Shown here piece by piece: positions 1 through 9,302 of a DNA stretch of 64,000 nt; position 1 is the first letter of the stretch; each line of letters begins with the position of its first letter. Below the pieces are notes generated by a model. The model did not search any database and was not told where the DNA came from. It saw nothing but the letters and a program-made list of their open reading frames with translations. A program made the position numbers and the translations under genes. The DNA comes from Aquitalea magnusonii (GTDB taxonomy: Bacteria; Pseudomonadota; Gammaproteobacteria; Burkholderiales; Chromobacteriaceae). The stretch is taken from NCBI RefSeq assembly GCF_003202035.1, contig NZ_QJKC01000004.1:124001-188000 (forward strand), read 5' to 3'.

Positions 1-804
<804 letters not shown>

Positions 805-839
805 CTATAGGGTCGTTTAGAAGTCGGTATGGGTCGGAA

Positions 840-1127
840 TTACTCGACGATGCCCATTACATCTTCCTCGCGCATCACGAGGACTTCTTCACCGTCAACC
901 TTGACGGACTGACCGGAGTACTTGCCGAAAATCACTTTGTCACCAACTTTCAGTTCCAGCGGACGGCGCTCGCCATTGTCCAGAACCTTGCCGTTACCGA
1001 CAGCCAGCACCTCGCCCATGTCGGGCTTTTCAGCAGCTGCACCCGGCAGAACGATACCGGAAGCAGTCTTTTCTTCAGCCTCAAGGCGCTTGATAACAAC
1101 ACGATCGTGCAGCGGACGAATTGCCAT
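840..1127 (-). CDS. groS: 10 kDa co-chaperonin GroES
   Basis: Lid of the GroEL chamber; forms a heptamer. At 95 residues it has the usual family length. It starts [14 protein letters not shown], has the mobile loop that binds GroEL around residues 17-33 ([11 protein letters not shown]) and ends with the typical [12 protein letters not shown]. The ATG at 1127 is preceded by a good AGGAG ribosome binding site. It is the first gene of the groES-groEL operon. The CIRCE operator and sigma70-type promoter about 70-125 bp upstream predict HrcA repression released by heat shock. Confidence 0.98.
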   Translation of the reverse strand: MAIRPLHDRVVIKRLEAEEKTASGIVLPGAAAEKPDMGEVLAVGNGKVLDNGERRPLELKVGDKVIFGKYSGQSVKVDGEEVLVMREEDVMGIVE

Positions 1128-1197
1128 TGATCTCTCCTAATACAAGTGGCTGTTGAAAGCAAAAATCATCTGCCAGGATGGCAGTACGGGGCGGGCT

Positions 1198-1224
1198 TTA
1201 GCACTCACCCCTGACGAGTGCTAA
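1198..1224. promoter_or_regulatory. CIRCE operator (HrcA binding site)
   Basis: A perfect inverted repeat, TTAGCACTC, nine spacer bases, then GAGTGCTAA. This equals the CIRCE consensus bound by the heat-shock repressor HrcA. It lies upstream of groES and touches the -10 box of the predicted promoter, so bound HrcA would block transcription start. The palindrome is seen directly; the repressor itself is not encoded in this window. Confidence 0.96.
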
Positions 1225-1252
1225 TAATAGGGACGGGGAAACGATGTTTCAA
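1224..1252 (-). promoter_or_regulatory. groESL sigma70-type promoter
   Basis: Read on the minus strand, TTGAAA (1252-1247) is followed by 17 bases and TATTAT (1229-1224). This is a near-consensus housekeeping promoter whose -10 box abuts the CIRCE element. CTTGAAA could also be the -35 of a sigma32 promoter, but no CCCCAT box is found at the right spacing. Confidence 0.8.
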
Positions 1253-1302
1253 GAGGGGGGCCGGCAAAAACTTGCCAGCCCTTGCCGGCATTAAGTGAAG
1301 GT

Positions 1303-2409
1303 TCAGCGCGAAGAGTCGTCGCGCCGCAACACCATCCAGCGCGGGGTCTTGAAACGGACAATCATGCGGTACAGCCGCAGATAGGCCAGTACAAAAAGCA
1401 GCACCAGCAGCATCAGCACCCAGGTGTGATTCCAGAACAGCATGGCCGGCACCACCGAAAAAGAGGCCAGGGCCCACAGATAAGGGGAGGTCATGCTATT
1501 GCGCTGGGTCAGATGGTGGGCCTCTTTGGAGCCGACCATCCACAACACCATGCGCTTGTACACCATCTGGTGCAGATGGAGTGCATCCGGGTAGCCCACC
1601 GCCCGCCCCTGCAGAAACTTGCGCCGGTAAATGGAGAAAATCGTCTCAAAAACCGGATAAATCACACACAACAGAGGAAACCACGGCGACACCGCCGGAT
1701 TGCGCGCCACCAGCAATACGGATATTTCGGCAATCATGAAGCCGATCAGATAGGCTCCGCCATCTCCGGCAAAAATCAGCCCACGCGGAAAATTCCAGAA
1801 CAAAAAACCGAAGATGGCTCCGACCATGGCAAAGCACACGCTCATCAATACAATGTCCTGCACTTTAAAGCAGACATAAGCAATGGCCAGGAAGATGAAC
1901 ACCGCCACCATGCCCGACAAGCCGTTATAACCATCGATGATGTTGACCGCATGCGCCACGCCGCCCACTGCCACCATGGTCAGCAGCAGAGACAGCCACC
2001 AGTAATGCCCCAACAAGGTATCGATCAGCGGAATATCCAGTCGAGCCAGCCCGGCCCCCAGCAGGAAATAGCCCAGCGCCGCTGCCACAAAGGTGGCGAG
2101 CAGGCGCGGCAAAGGGCCGATTTTCTTGGTGAGATCCTCGACAAAGCCCGCAGCAAATGCCGGCAAGGCCGACAACAACAGTAACAAAACCCAAACCGAA
2201 GAATTCAGAAATCCAGATAGCGCACACCCGACAATCAGACCAATCATGATGGGCAATCCACCAATTCTGGGCACTGGTGTCGCATGAAATTTCTGCACAC
2301 CATTGACATCACTATCCGTCGAATAGCGGGAATGCAAATGAGAGTAACGGATCAACAACAGCCCCGAAAAAAGCGAAGCCGACAGCGCGAGCAATAGTAT
2401 CTGCAACAT
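1303..2409 (-). CDS. Polyprenyl-phosphate sugar-1-phosphate transferase (WecA/MraY superfamily)
   Basis: Polytopic inner-membrane enzyme expected to start a lipid-linked glycan by moving a sugar-1-phosphate (often GlcNAc or a deoxy-amino sugar) from a UDP-sugar to undecaprenyl phosphate. Its 368 residues form about ten or eleven hydrophobic segments. Superfamily motifs seen are VEDLTKKIG near 90-97, the NIIDGYNGL box at 156-164 (equivalent to the NxxDGxxGL motif), GDGG at 215-218 and a late HLH at 278-280. It diverges from the rhamnose operon that starts at 2609. The short cytosolic tail and motif spellings fit WbpL/WecA-type glycan initiators better than MraY. The donor sugar cannot be told from sequence. 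Confidence 0.85.
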   Translation of the reverse strand: MLQILLLALSASLFSGLLLIRYSHLHSRYSTDSDVNGVQKFHATPVPRIGGLPIMIGLIVGCALSGFLNSSVWVLLLLLSALPAFAAGFVEDLTKKIGPLPRLLATFVAAALGYFLLGAGLARLDIPLIDTLLGHYWWLSLLLTMVAVGGVAHAVNIIDGYNGLSGMVAVFIFLAIAYVCFKVQDIVLMSVCFAMVGAIFGFLFWNFPRGLIFAGDGGAYLIGFMIAEISVLLVARNPAVSPWFPLLCVIYPVFETIFSIYRRKFLQGRAVGYPDALHLHQMVYKRMVLWMVGSKEAHHLTQRNSMTSPYLWALASFSVVPAMLFWNHTWVLMLLVLLFVLAYLRLYRMIVRFKTPRWMVLRRDDSSR

Positions 2410-2504
2410 AGGAAGTCAGGGCCTGAAAGGGCGTAAAAGTGTAATTAACCGTATTCGTAGAGCAGTCACAGGACCGTCCGGTAAGAAGCTGGCCGATTTT
2501 GTCT

Positions 2505-2510
2505 TATAAT
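2505..2510 (+). promoter_or_regulatory. Candidate -10 box of the rhamnose/polysaccharide operon promoter
   Basis: A perfect TATAAT lies about 100 bp upstream of rfbB in the divergent gap 2410-2608. The expected -35 position about 17 bp upstream reads TAAGAA, a weak match, so the promoter may need an activator or be misplaced. No ops or JUMPstart element was recognised in this gap. Confidence 0.4.
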
Positions 2511-2608
2511 ATCCGCCTTGCAAGCGGATACATTGCAATAATTAACAGCGGGCTACTTTACCATGGCTCTGCCCATAGCAAAAACCACTTACTTATTGGA
2601 ATTGTTAA

Positions 2609-3673
2609 ATGATATTGGTGACTGGCGGTGCCGGCTTCATTGGAGCCAACTTTGTTCTGGACTGGCTGAATGGCAATGGCGAAGGTGTGATCAACCTGGA
2701 CAAGCTGACGTACGCCGGCAATCTGCAAACCCTCGCCAGCCTGGAAAGCGACCCGCGCCACGTATTTGTTCAAGGCGATATCGGCGATCGGGAACTGGTC
2801 AGCCGCCTGTTGCAGGAATATCAGGTTCGCGCTGTCATCAACTTCGCGGCGGAAAGCCATGTTGACCGCTCCATCCACGGCCCGGGTGAGTTCATCCAGA
2901 CCAATGTGGTAGGCACCTTCAACTTGCTGGAAGCTGTCCGGGCCTACTGGAATGCACTGGAAGGCGAAGCCAAGGCAGCCTTCCGCTTCCTGCACGTTTC
3001 CACCGATGAAGTGTACGGGACCCTGTCCGCCACTGACGCACCATTCAGCGAAAGCAACCGCTACGAACCCAACAGCCCCTACTCGGCCAGCAAGGCCGCC
3101 TCGGACCACCTGGTACGCGCCTGGCACCATACTTACGGCCTGCCGGTGCTCACCACCAACTGCAGCAACAACTACGGCCCCTATCACTTCCCGGAAAAGC
3201 TGATTCCGCTGGTCATCCTGAATGCACTGGCCGGCAAGCCCTTGCCAATTTACGGTGATGGCCAGCAAATCCGCGACTGGCTGTATGTCAAAGACCATTG
3301 CAGTGCCATCCGCACCGTGCTGGCGCAAGGTCGCCTGGGTGAAACCTATAATGTTGGCGGCTGGAACGAAAAAGCCAATCTGGACGTTGTCCACACCATT
3401 TGCAGCATTCTGGACACCTTACGCCCCAAAGCCGATGGTACAGGCTACGCCGAGCAGATCACCTATGTACAGGACCGCCCCGGCCATGACCGCCGCTATG
3501 CGATTGATGCACGCAAGCTGGAACGCGAACTGGGCTGGAAACCGGCAGAAACCTTTGAAAGCGGCATCCGCAAAACAGTACAGTGGTATCTGGATAATCA
3601 GGACTGGGTCAGCAACGTCACCAGCGGCAATTATCGCCAATGGCTGGAGCAACACTACGGGAACAAGGCATGA
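2609..3673 (+). CDS. rfbB: dTDP-glucose 4,6-dehydratase
   Basis: Second step of dTDP-L-rhamnose synthesis: converts dTDP-glucose to dTDP-4-keto-6-deoxyglucose in the cytosol using bound NAD. The 354-residue extended SDR has the nucleotide-binding GGAGFIG at 6-12, the dehydratase motif STDEVYG with catalytic Asp-Glu at 133-134, and YSASK at 158-162. Length is normal for RmlB. It is the first gene of the plus-strand operon. Its TGA overlaps the rfbD ATG by ATGA, which suggests translational coupling. Confidence 0.97.
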   Translation: MILVTGGAGFIGANFVLDWLNGNGEGVINLDKLTYAGNLQTLASLESDPRHVFVQGDIGDRELVSRLLQEYQVRAVINFAAESHVDRSIHGPGEFIQTNVVGTFNLLEAVRAYWNALEGEAKAAFRFLHVSTDEVYGTLSATDAPFSESNRYEPNSPYSASKAASDHLVRAWHHTYGLPVLTTNCSNNYGPYHFPEKLIPLVILNALAGKPLPIYGDGQQIRDWLYVKDHCSAIRTVLAQGRLGETYNVGGWNEKANLDVVHTICSILDTLRPKADGTGYAEQITYVQDRPGHDRRYAIDARKLERELGWKPAETFESGIRKTVQWYLDNQDWVSNVTSGNYRQWLEQHYGNKA

Positions 3674-4563
3674 GCCGCATCCTGATTACCGGCATCAATG
3701 GCCAGCTGGGCTTTGAGCTGCGCCGCTCGCTGGCCATGCTGGGCGAGTGCATCTGCCTGGATCGCCAGCAACTGGATCTTTCCCGCCCGGCGGGCATTGC
3801 CGCAGTGCTGGATCAAACCCAGCCGGACATCATCGTCAACCCGGCGGCCTACACCGCAGTGGACAAAGCCGAGAGTGAAGCGCAGCTGGCCCATACTGTG
3901 AATGCCGCCGCACCAGCCGCGATGGCCGACTGGGCCGCGGCAAACAATGCACTGTTGCTGCACTACTCCACCGACTATGTATTTGATGGTGACAAGGCCA
4001 GCCCTTATGCAGAGGACGATGCGACCAATCCACAGTCCGTCTATGGCTTAAGCAAATGGCAGGGTGAACAAGCCATTCTTACCAGCGGTGCAGACCACAT
4101 CATCCTGCGCACCAGCTGGGTGGTGGGGGCACATGGCGGCAACTTCCTGAAAACCATCATACGACTGGCGCGCGAACGCGACAGCCTGAACGTGGTGGCC
4201 GACCAGATTGGCGCGCCCACCCCCGCGGCGCTGATTGCCGATATCAGCGCCCACATCATCAAACAGTGGCAAACCAGTCAGGACAAAACACTGCTTGGCA
4301 CCTACCACCTCACCAGCAGCGGCAGCACTAGCTGGCATGGTTATACCGAATTCCTGCTTGCGCTGGCGGAACGTTACGGTGTGGCACTTCAACTGAAGCC
4401 GGAAAACCTGCACGCCATTCCCGGCAGCGCCTATCCGACCCCGGCGAAACGCCCCGGCAACTCCAGGCTGAATTGCAGTAAAATCGAGGGAAATTTCGGC
4501 CTGATCATGCCAGCATGGCAGAGCGGCGTGGAACAGGTGTTCCAGCAGATCTTCAATTCCTGA
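3670..4563 (+). CDS. rfbD: dTDP-4-dehydrorhamnose reductase
   Basis: Last step of dTDP-L-rhamnose synthesis, an NAD(P)H reduction at C4. The ATG at 3670 gives 297 residues, starting [14 protein letters not shown] with the Rossmann glycine motif, followed by YSTDYVFDG and a YGLSK catalytic motif. An upstream in-frame start would add ten residues inside rfbB and has no support; the four-base overlap with rfbB fixes the chosen start. Length matches RmlD. Confidence 0.96.
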   Translation: MSRILITGINGQLGFELRRSLAMLGECICLDRQQLDLSRPAGIAAVLDQTQPDIIVNPAAYTAVDKAESEAQLAHTVNAAAPAAMADWAAANNALLLHYSTDYVFDGDKASPYAEDDATNPQSVYGLSKWQGEQAILTSGADHIILRTSWVVGAHGGNFLKTIIRLARERDSLNVVADQIGAPTPAALIADISAHIIKQWQTSQDKTLLGTYHLTSSGSTSWHGYTEFLLALAERYGVALQLKPENLHAIPGSAYPTPAKRPGNSRLNCSKIEGNFGLIMPAWQSGVEQVFQQIFNS

Positions 4564-4579
4564 TGCAGGACGCAAGCAG

Positions 4580-5449
4580 ATGAAACGTAAAGGCATCATC
4601 CTGGCGGGGGGCAGCGGCACCCGCCTATACCCCGCCACACTGGCCGTCAGCAAACAATTGCTGCCCATCTACGACAAGCCGATGATCTACTACCCGCTCA
4701 GCACCCTGATGCTGGCCGGGATTCGCGACATCCTGATCATCTCCACCCCGCAGGACACCCCGCGCTTCGAACAGCTGCTAGGCGATGGCAGCCAGTGGGG
4801 CATCAGCCTGCAATACGCGGTACAACCCAGCCCGGACGGACTGGCACAGGCCTTCATCATTGGCGAAAACTTCCTGGCCGGCGCGCCTTCGGCACTGGTG
4901 CTGGGCGACAATATCTTCCATGGCCATGACTTCCCCAAACTGCTGAAAGCGGCCAACGCCAAACAGCAAGGTGCCAGTGTGTTTGCCTACCACGTACAGG
5001 ACCCGGAGCGTTATGGCGTGGTGGAATTCGACGCCCAGGGCAAGGCCTTGTCCATCGAGGAAAAACCTGCCACTCCGAAGTCCAACTATGCCGTCACCGG
5101 CCTGTACTTCTACGACAATCAGGTCGTCGACATCGCCAAATCCATTCGCCCCTCAGCGCGCGGCGAGCTGGAAATCACCGATGTCAACAATCACTACCTG
5201 CAACAAGGCCAGCTGGATGTACAGACCATGGGCCGTGGCTATGCCTGGCTGGATACCGGCACCCACGAATCCATGCTGGAAGCCAGCCAGTTCATTGCCA
5301 CCGTGGAAAACCGTCAGGGCCTGAAAGTAGCCTGCCTGGAAGAAATTGCCTACGTGCAGCACTGGATTGATGCATCCCGGCTGGAACAGCTGGCGCAACC
5401 GCTAAAGAAAAATGCCTACGGGCAATACCTGCTGCAGCTGCTGAAGTAA
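4580..5449 (+). CDS. rfbA: Glucose-1-phosphate thymidylyltransferase
   Basis: First step of the rhamnose pathway: dTTP plus glucose-1-phosphate gives dTDP-glucose. The 289-residue protein starts [18 protein letters not shown], the nucleotidyltransferase signature, followed by the substrate-binding region with [23 protein letters not shown] and [10 protein letters not shown] are also typical of RmlA. It lies 16 bp after rfbD in the operon. Feedback inhibition by dTDP-rhamnose is known for the family. Confidence 0.97.
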   Translation: MKRKGIILAGGSGTRLYPATLAVSKQLLPIYDKPMIYYPLSTLMLAGIRDILIISTPQDTPRFEQLLGDGSQWGISLQYAVQPSPDGLAQAFIIGENFLAGAPSALVLGDNIFHGHDFPKLLKAANAKQQGASVFAYHVQDPERYGVVEFDAQGKALSIEEKPATPKSNYAVTGLYFYDNQVVDIAKSIRPSARGELEITDVNNHYLQQGQLDVQTMGRGYAWLDTGTHESMLEASQFIATVENRQGLKVACLEEIAYVQHWIDASRLEQLAQPLKKNAYGQYLLQLLK

Positions 5450-5464
5450 GAAAGCAAGCCATTC

Positions 5465-6016
5465 ATGAAAATCATCGATACCGCCATTGCGGACGTCAAA
5501 ATCATTGAACCTGCCGTATTCGGTGACGACCGAGGTTTTTTCTTCGAAAGCTTCAACCAGCAGCACTTTGATCAGGCTATTGGCCGCAAAGTTGAGTTTG
5601 TTCAGGACAACCACAGCCGCTCCAGCAAGGGTGTGTTGCGTGGGCTACACTACCAGATGCCACCTTTTGCCCAAGGCAAGCTGGTACGCTGCACGCTGGG
5701 CGAAGTGTATGACATTGCTGTGGATATCCGCCGTAGCTCGCCTACATTCGGTCAATGGGTTGGTGTCATGCTGTCTGCTGACAACAAGCGTCAACTGTGG
5801 ATTCCGGAAGGCTTTGCCCACGGTTTCCTTACCCTAAGCGAACATGCTGAAGTGCAGTACAAGGCTAACGCCTACTGGAACGTCAACGCGGAACGCTCAA
5901 TCCTCTGGAATGATCCGCAACTGGACATCGCATGGCCACTGAACAACATCGAGCCCATCCTGTCCGCCAAAGATATGGTAGGCGAGCGCTTTGCGAAGGC
6001 CGAGCTCTCCAACTGA
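5465..6016 (+). CDS. rfbC: dTDP-4-dehydrorhamnose 3,5-epimerase
   Basis: Third step of dTDP-L-rhamnose synthesis: double epimerisation at C3 and C5 of the 4-keto sugar. The 183-residue cupin has the typical FGDDRGFFFESFNQ start, LRGLHYQMPP containing a catalytic-site histidine, and the late IPEGFAHGF box. It completes the rfbBDAC set, so the whole rhamnose pathway is encoded in one run of four genes. Confidence 0.97.
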   Translation: MKIIDTAIADVKIIEPAVFGDDRGFFFESFNQQHFDQAIGRKVEFVQDNHSRSSKGVLRGLHYQMPPFAQGKLVRCTLGEVYDIAVDIRRSSPTFGQWVGVMLSADNKRQLWIPEGFAHGFLTLSEHAEVQYKANAYWNVNAERSILWNDPQLDIAWPLNNIEPILSAKDMVGERFAKAELSN

Positions 6017-6035
6017 CCCCGAACCAAGACTCCCC

Positions 6036-6848
6036 ATGCATGTAAGCGCCTCTCTGGTTCTGTACAACAATCCGGCTGCACAATTGCAACGGCTGCTGGC
6101 CAGCATTAACGCTAGCACTATGCCCATTCATCTGGTAGTACAGGACAACTCGCCCAAAACGACGCTGGCTGCACTTTTTGGTCGACATGACTATCGTCAC
6201 AGCGGCAGCAACATTGGCTTTGGCGCGGCACACAATCGGGCCATTGCCGGTCTGCACAGCGATGTGCATCTCATCCTGAATCCGGACATCGAATTCAGCG
6301 CCGACACGGTAACAAAACTCATTGCTCCGCTGGAGGAAAAGGCTGACATCGTCGCCTGCGCACCGTTGGTGCGCTACCCTGATGGCCGCCTGCAGCGACT
6401 GAATAAACTGCTGCCCACACCAGCCAACCTGTTTGCCCGCCGCTTTCTACCCTTTCTGGCCAAGCGACTCGACTACGACTACGAAATGCAATGGTTCGGC
6501 TACGACCGTCGCATTGATCTGCCCAACGCATCCGGCTGCTTCCTGGCTACGCGCACGGCCGCGCTGCAGCAGCTGGGTGGCTTTGACGAGCGCTTCTTCA
6601 TGTATATGGAAGACACCGACCTTGTACGCCGGCTTGGTCGTCTTGGGCGTGTGGTCTTCATCCCAGAGGCTGTTGTCGTTCACGAATTTGGTAAGGCCTC
6701 GTATCGCAATATCAGACTGATGTGGATCCACATACAGTCCGCGGCCCGTTATTTCAACAAATGGGGCTGGATATTCGACAAGGAACGTAGCCTTATCAAT
6801 CAGCGCGCTCTCGACGCCAAAATCCTGCCACCCAAGTATGATTGCTGA
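6036..6848 (+). CDS. Family-2 glycosyltransferase, rhamnosyltransferase-like (WbbL type)
   Basis: Predicted cytosolic, membrane-associated transferase that adds a sugar, plausibly rhamnose given the neighbours, to a lipid-linked acceptor. The start at 6036 (MHVSASLVLYNN) gives 270 residues with a GT-A fold: VVQDNSP, the SNIGFGAAHNRAI box typical of WbbL-like enzymes, LNPDIEF as the metal-binding region, and FDERFFMYMEDTDL in the acceptor half. An earlier in-frame start would run into the end of rfbC. It is the fifth gene of the operon, 19 bp after rfbC. Acceptor and linkage are unknown. Confidence 0.85.
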   Translation: MHVSASLVLYNNPAAQLQRLLASINASTMPIHLVVQDNSPKTTLAALFGRHDYRHSGSNIGFGAAHNRAIAGLHSDVHLILNPDIEFSADTVTKLIAPLEEKADIVACAPLVRYPDGRLQRLNKLLPTPANLFARRFLPFLAKRLDYDYEMQWFGYDRRIDLPNASGCFLATRTAALQQLGGFDERFFMYMEDTDLVRRLGRLGRVVFIPEAVVVHEFGKASYRNIRLMWIHIQSAARYFNKWGWIFDKERSLINQRALDAKILPPKYDC

Positions 6849-6860
6849 GCCCCGCCGATC

Positions 6861-8159
6861 ATGAAACCCAGCTTTGATCTGATCGTCATCCTCTTGTTCC
6901 GGCTGTGGCAAGCCGGCGCGGGCCTAGTGACCACCCTGCTTGCCGTCCACTTTCTTACGGCGGAAGAACAAGGCTGGTACTACAGCTTCACCAGTATGGC
7001 CGCTTTCTACACGCTATTCGAACTGGGCCTTTCCAGCGTACTGATCCAGGTATCCGCACACAGCTTCAGCAACGCCAGCTGGAGCGCGGACTACAGGATA
7101 GAAGGCGCCAACGCAGCCTACTGCTCGGCACTGACCGGGCGGGCTTTTCATTGGTACGGCATGATGGCTGCGGCCTTCTGGCTGCTGATGCTGCCGGGAG
7201 GCTATCTTTTCTTCAGCTCGCAACACGCGGACCAGACGCTGAACTGGTTGCAACCCTGGGTCGCCATCTGCAGTTTTACTGCACTGAGCCTGCTGTCCAT
7301 CCCCTTCCTGGCCATTCTGGAAGGCAGCGGGCAAATCACTCGCGTTTATATTGTTCGTCTTTTGCAAATCATGTGCGGCTCAGTGTTGTGCTGGGCCGCC
7401 TTCTTCTTGCATGGAGGGTTATGGGCCACCGTCATGGCGCCAGCCATCGCCATGCTGCTTCCTGCTGGCTGGCTGCTGCTGAAACGCAAAAATCTACTGC
7501 TCACCGCCGTACAAAATCGCAGCGCCACATTCGCCTGGCGACAAGAAATCTGGCCCCTGCAATGGCGGCTTGCTCTCAACTGGCTATGCGGCTACCTGCT
7601 CACCCAGATCAACATCCCCTTGCTGTTTCATATGCAAGGGGCTGTCGTGGCCGGCAAGCTCGGTTTGTCCCTCGCCATTGTCAACACCATTAGTCTGCTC
7701 TCACAATCCTGGCTTACGCGGCGGGTCCCAGCCATGGCCTTGGCCGCCGCAAACAAGGACTGGCACTTGCTGGACACGACCTTCCGGCGCAACTTCATGC
7801 GTTCGCTGTCAATGTTCATCGGCATGGCCTCTGTCGCGCTGTTGCTGGTCAGTCTGTTTCCCCAAGTACGCTTTGTTCAGCGCCTGCTCGACCTGCCGGA
7901 CTTCGCGGGCCTGCTCGCCTACACGCTGGCCAACCAGTTCATTGGCGGCCTCACTGTGCAATTGAGAAGCTTCAAGCGGGAGCCGTTTCTGTTGCTCATC
8001 GTTTCCACTACCGTTGTGGCAGTAATCGGCACCCTGATTGTTGTGCCGCGCTACTCGGTAAGCGGCATGATCGCAGTGCTCGACAGCATCTATATTTTCA
8101 TCAACATTCCGGTCGCGCTCCTCCTGTGGAGAAGATACAACCGCGACTGGAGAGTCTGA
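6861..8159 (+). CDS. Wzx-like polysaccharide/O-antigen flippase
   Basis: Predicted inner-membrane MOP-superfamily flippase that moves undecaprenyl-linked oligosaccharide to the periplasm. The 432 residues form about 12 hydrophobic segments separated by short basic loops. Sequence between Wzx proteins is poorly conserved, so the call rests on length, topology and position between two glycosyltransferases. It starts at ATG 6861 without a clear Shine-Dalgarno sequence, 12 bp after the previous gene. A less likely alternative is another multi-pass polysaccharide exporter. Confidence 0.7.
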   Translation: MKPSFDLIVILLFRLWQAGAGLVTTLLAVHFLTAEEQGWYYSFTSMAAFYTLFELGLSSVLIQVSAHSFSNASWSADYRIEGANAAYCSALTGRAFHWYGMMAAAFWLLMLPGGYLFFSSQHADQTLNWLQPWVAICSFTALSLLSIPFLAILEGSGQITRVYIVRLLQIMCGSVLCWAAFFLHGGLWATVMAPAIAMLLPAGWLLLKRKNLLLTAVQNRSATFAWRQEIWPLQWRLALNWLCGYLLTQINIPLLFHMQGAVVAGKLGLSLAIVNTISLLSQSWLTRRVPAMALAAANKDWHLLDTTFRRNFMRSLSMFIGMASVALLLVSLFPQVRFVQRLLDLPDFAGLLAYTLANQFIGGLTVQLRSFKREPFLLLIVSTTVVAVIGTLIVVPRYSVSGMIAVLDSIYIFINIPVALLLWRRYNRDWRV

Positions 8160-8216
8160 CCGCCGCGCCCTGCAACGCGATCGGCCTTGAATCATATCCA
8201 GAAAAGATTGCCCCCC

Positions 8217-9239
8217 ATGTCCCATACCAGCCAATATCTACTGAGCATCGCCATTCCCACTTACAACCGCGCAGACTTTCTTAAAATCAACCTTGATCAT
8301 CTCGTCAAGGAGATGCGCGGGGTGCACCCGGATCGAGTGGAAATCATCGTGTCAGACAATGGCTCCAGCGACCACACCCCCCAGGTGGTCGAGGCTGCCA
8401 TCCGGGAGGGGCTGCCTGTACGCTACATCCGCAACCCTCAGGACATAGGCTCAGACGCCAACATTGCCCAATGTTTCAATGAAGCCAAAGGCAAATACGT
8501 TCAGATCATGGGGGATGACGATCTTTATCTGGAAGGGAAACTGGCGGACCTGCTCGACATCCTACAAGCCAATGACTACGGCGTAGTATGCATGAAGTCT
8601 TATGGTTACGAAAAAGACTACGTACAGGAATTTCCAGGCGGTGGCGGCGAAGTAATCGACTACAGCGATGCCGGAAGTTTTCTGTACAAAATCGGTGCGC
8701 TGATCAGCTTTATCTCCGCTTGCATCATCAACAAAGAGGTACAGGCTTCTACTGACGCCAACCAGTTTTGCGGCACCAATCTGGTACAGGTGAACCTGGT
8801 GATTCAGGCCATTATCTCCAAGCCCCGCAATGCCTTTGTTGCTCGTTACATGCTTGCCTGCAAACGCAACAACTCTGGTGGGTACGACTTCTCCGAGGTC
8901 TTTGTTGAACGCATTTTCCGCATCCTAGACTCGTTCCAGCCCAAAGGCTTGACCGAAGACGCCATCAAGGCCTTCGGCAAAAAAATGCTGATTTCTTACT
9001 ATCCGTTCAACCTGCTGCGCCAACGACTTTCCCGCGCAGGGGATCTCACAGCCGCCTATCGCCGCTTCCATGACCGGTTTGGCAGCTCGCCGCTTTTCTA
9101 TATCTGGGTCGCGCCTATCCTCAAGCTGCCCAGACCGCTGGCCATCTTGTGGGCCTGGGTAACGGTATTCCTTGGTCGCGTGCTTACGGGCGATCTGCGA
9201 CGCGGCATCCACTTCGCCATCAATCGGCTGAAAGGGTAA
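8217..9239 (+). CDS. Family-2 glycosyltransferase (abequosyltransferase-like start)
   Basis: Predicted sugar transferase of the polysaccharide operon. With the ATG at 8217 it has 340 residues: LLSIAIPTYNRADFL at the N-terminus, IIVSDNGSSDHT, and the metal-binding QIMGDDDLYL. This layout resembles transferases of the Salmonella WbaV group, which attach a 3,6-dideoxyhexose. That would fit the rfbFGH genes further along, but it is a weak inference. A start at 8187 would add ten residues and has no ribosome binding site. It is the last gene before a bidirectional terminator. Confidence 0.8.
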   Translation: MSHTSQYLLSIAIPTYNRADFLKINLDHLVKEMRGVHPDRVEIIVSDNGSSDHTPQVVEAAIREGLPVRYIRNPQDIGSDANIAQCFNEAKGKYVQIMGDDDLYLEGKLADLLDILQANDYGVVCMKSYGYEKDYVQEFPGGGGEVIDYSDAGSFLYKIGALISFISACIINKEVQASTDANQFCGTNLVQVNLVIQAIISKPRNAFVARYMLACKRNNSGGYDFSEVFVERIFRILDSFQPKGLTEDAIKAFGKKMLISYYPFNLLRQRLSRAGDLTAAYRRFHDRFGSSPLFYIWVAPILKLPRPLAILWAWVTVFLGRVLTGDLRRGIHFAINRLKG

Positions 9240-9260
9240 GACCTTTAGGGTTTGTACAAT

Positions 9261-9290
9261 AAAAAACACCCGCCAAGGCGGGTGTTTTTT
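9261..9290. terminator. Bidirectional intrinsic terminator
   Basis: A GC-rich stem (CACCCGCC against GGCGGGTG) is flanked by six A on the left and six T on the right. It can end transcription from both the plus-strand rhamnose operon and the converging minus-strand operon ending at 9303. Confidence 0.9.
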
Positions 9291-9302
9291 ATCGTCCGGC
9301 GA

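Noticed and set aside
1255-1300. GCCGGCAA/TTGCCGGC inverted repeat downstream of the sugar-1-phosphate transferase gene
   Set aside because: No T-tract and a long loop; it overlaps the groESL promoter side. Not convincing as a terminator.
2410-2608. Possible JUMPstart/ops element before the rhamnose operon
   Set aside because: No GGCGGTAG core was found on either strand in this gap.
2563-2865. Frame of 100 codons starting MALPIAKTTY before rfbB
   Set aside because: Most of it lies inside rfbB in another frame; there is no homology-like pattern.
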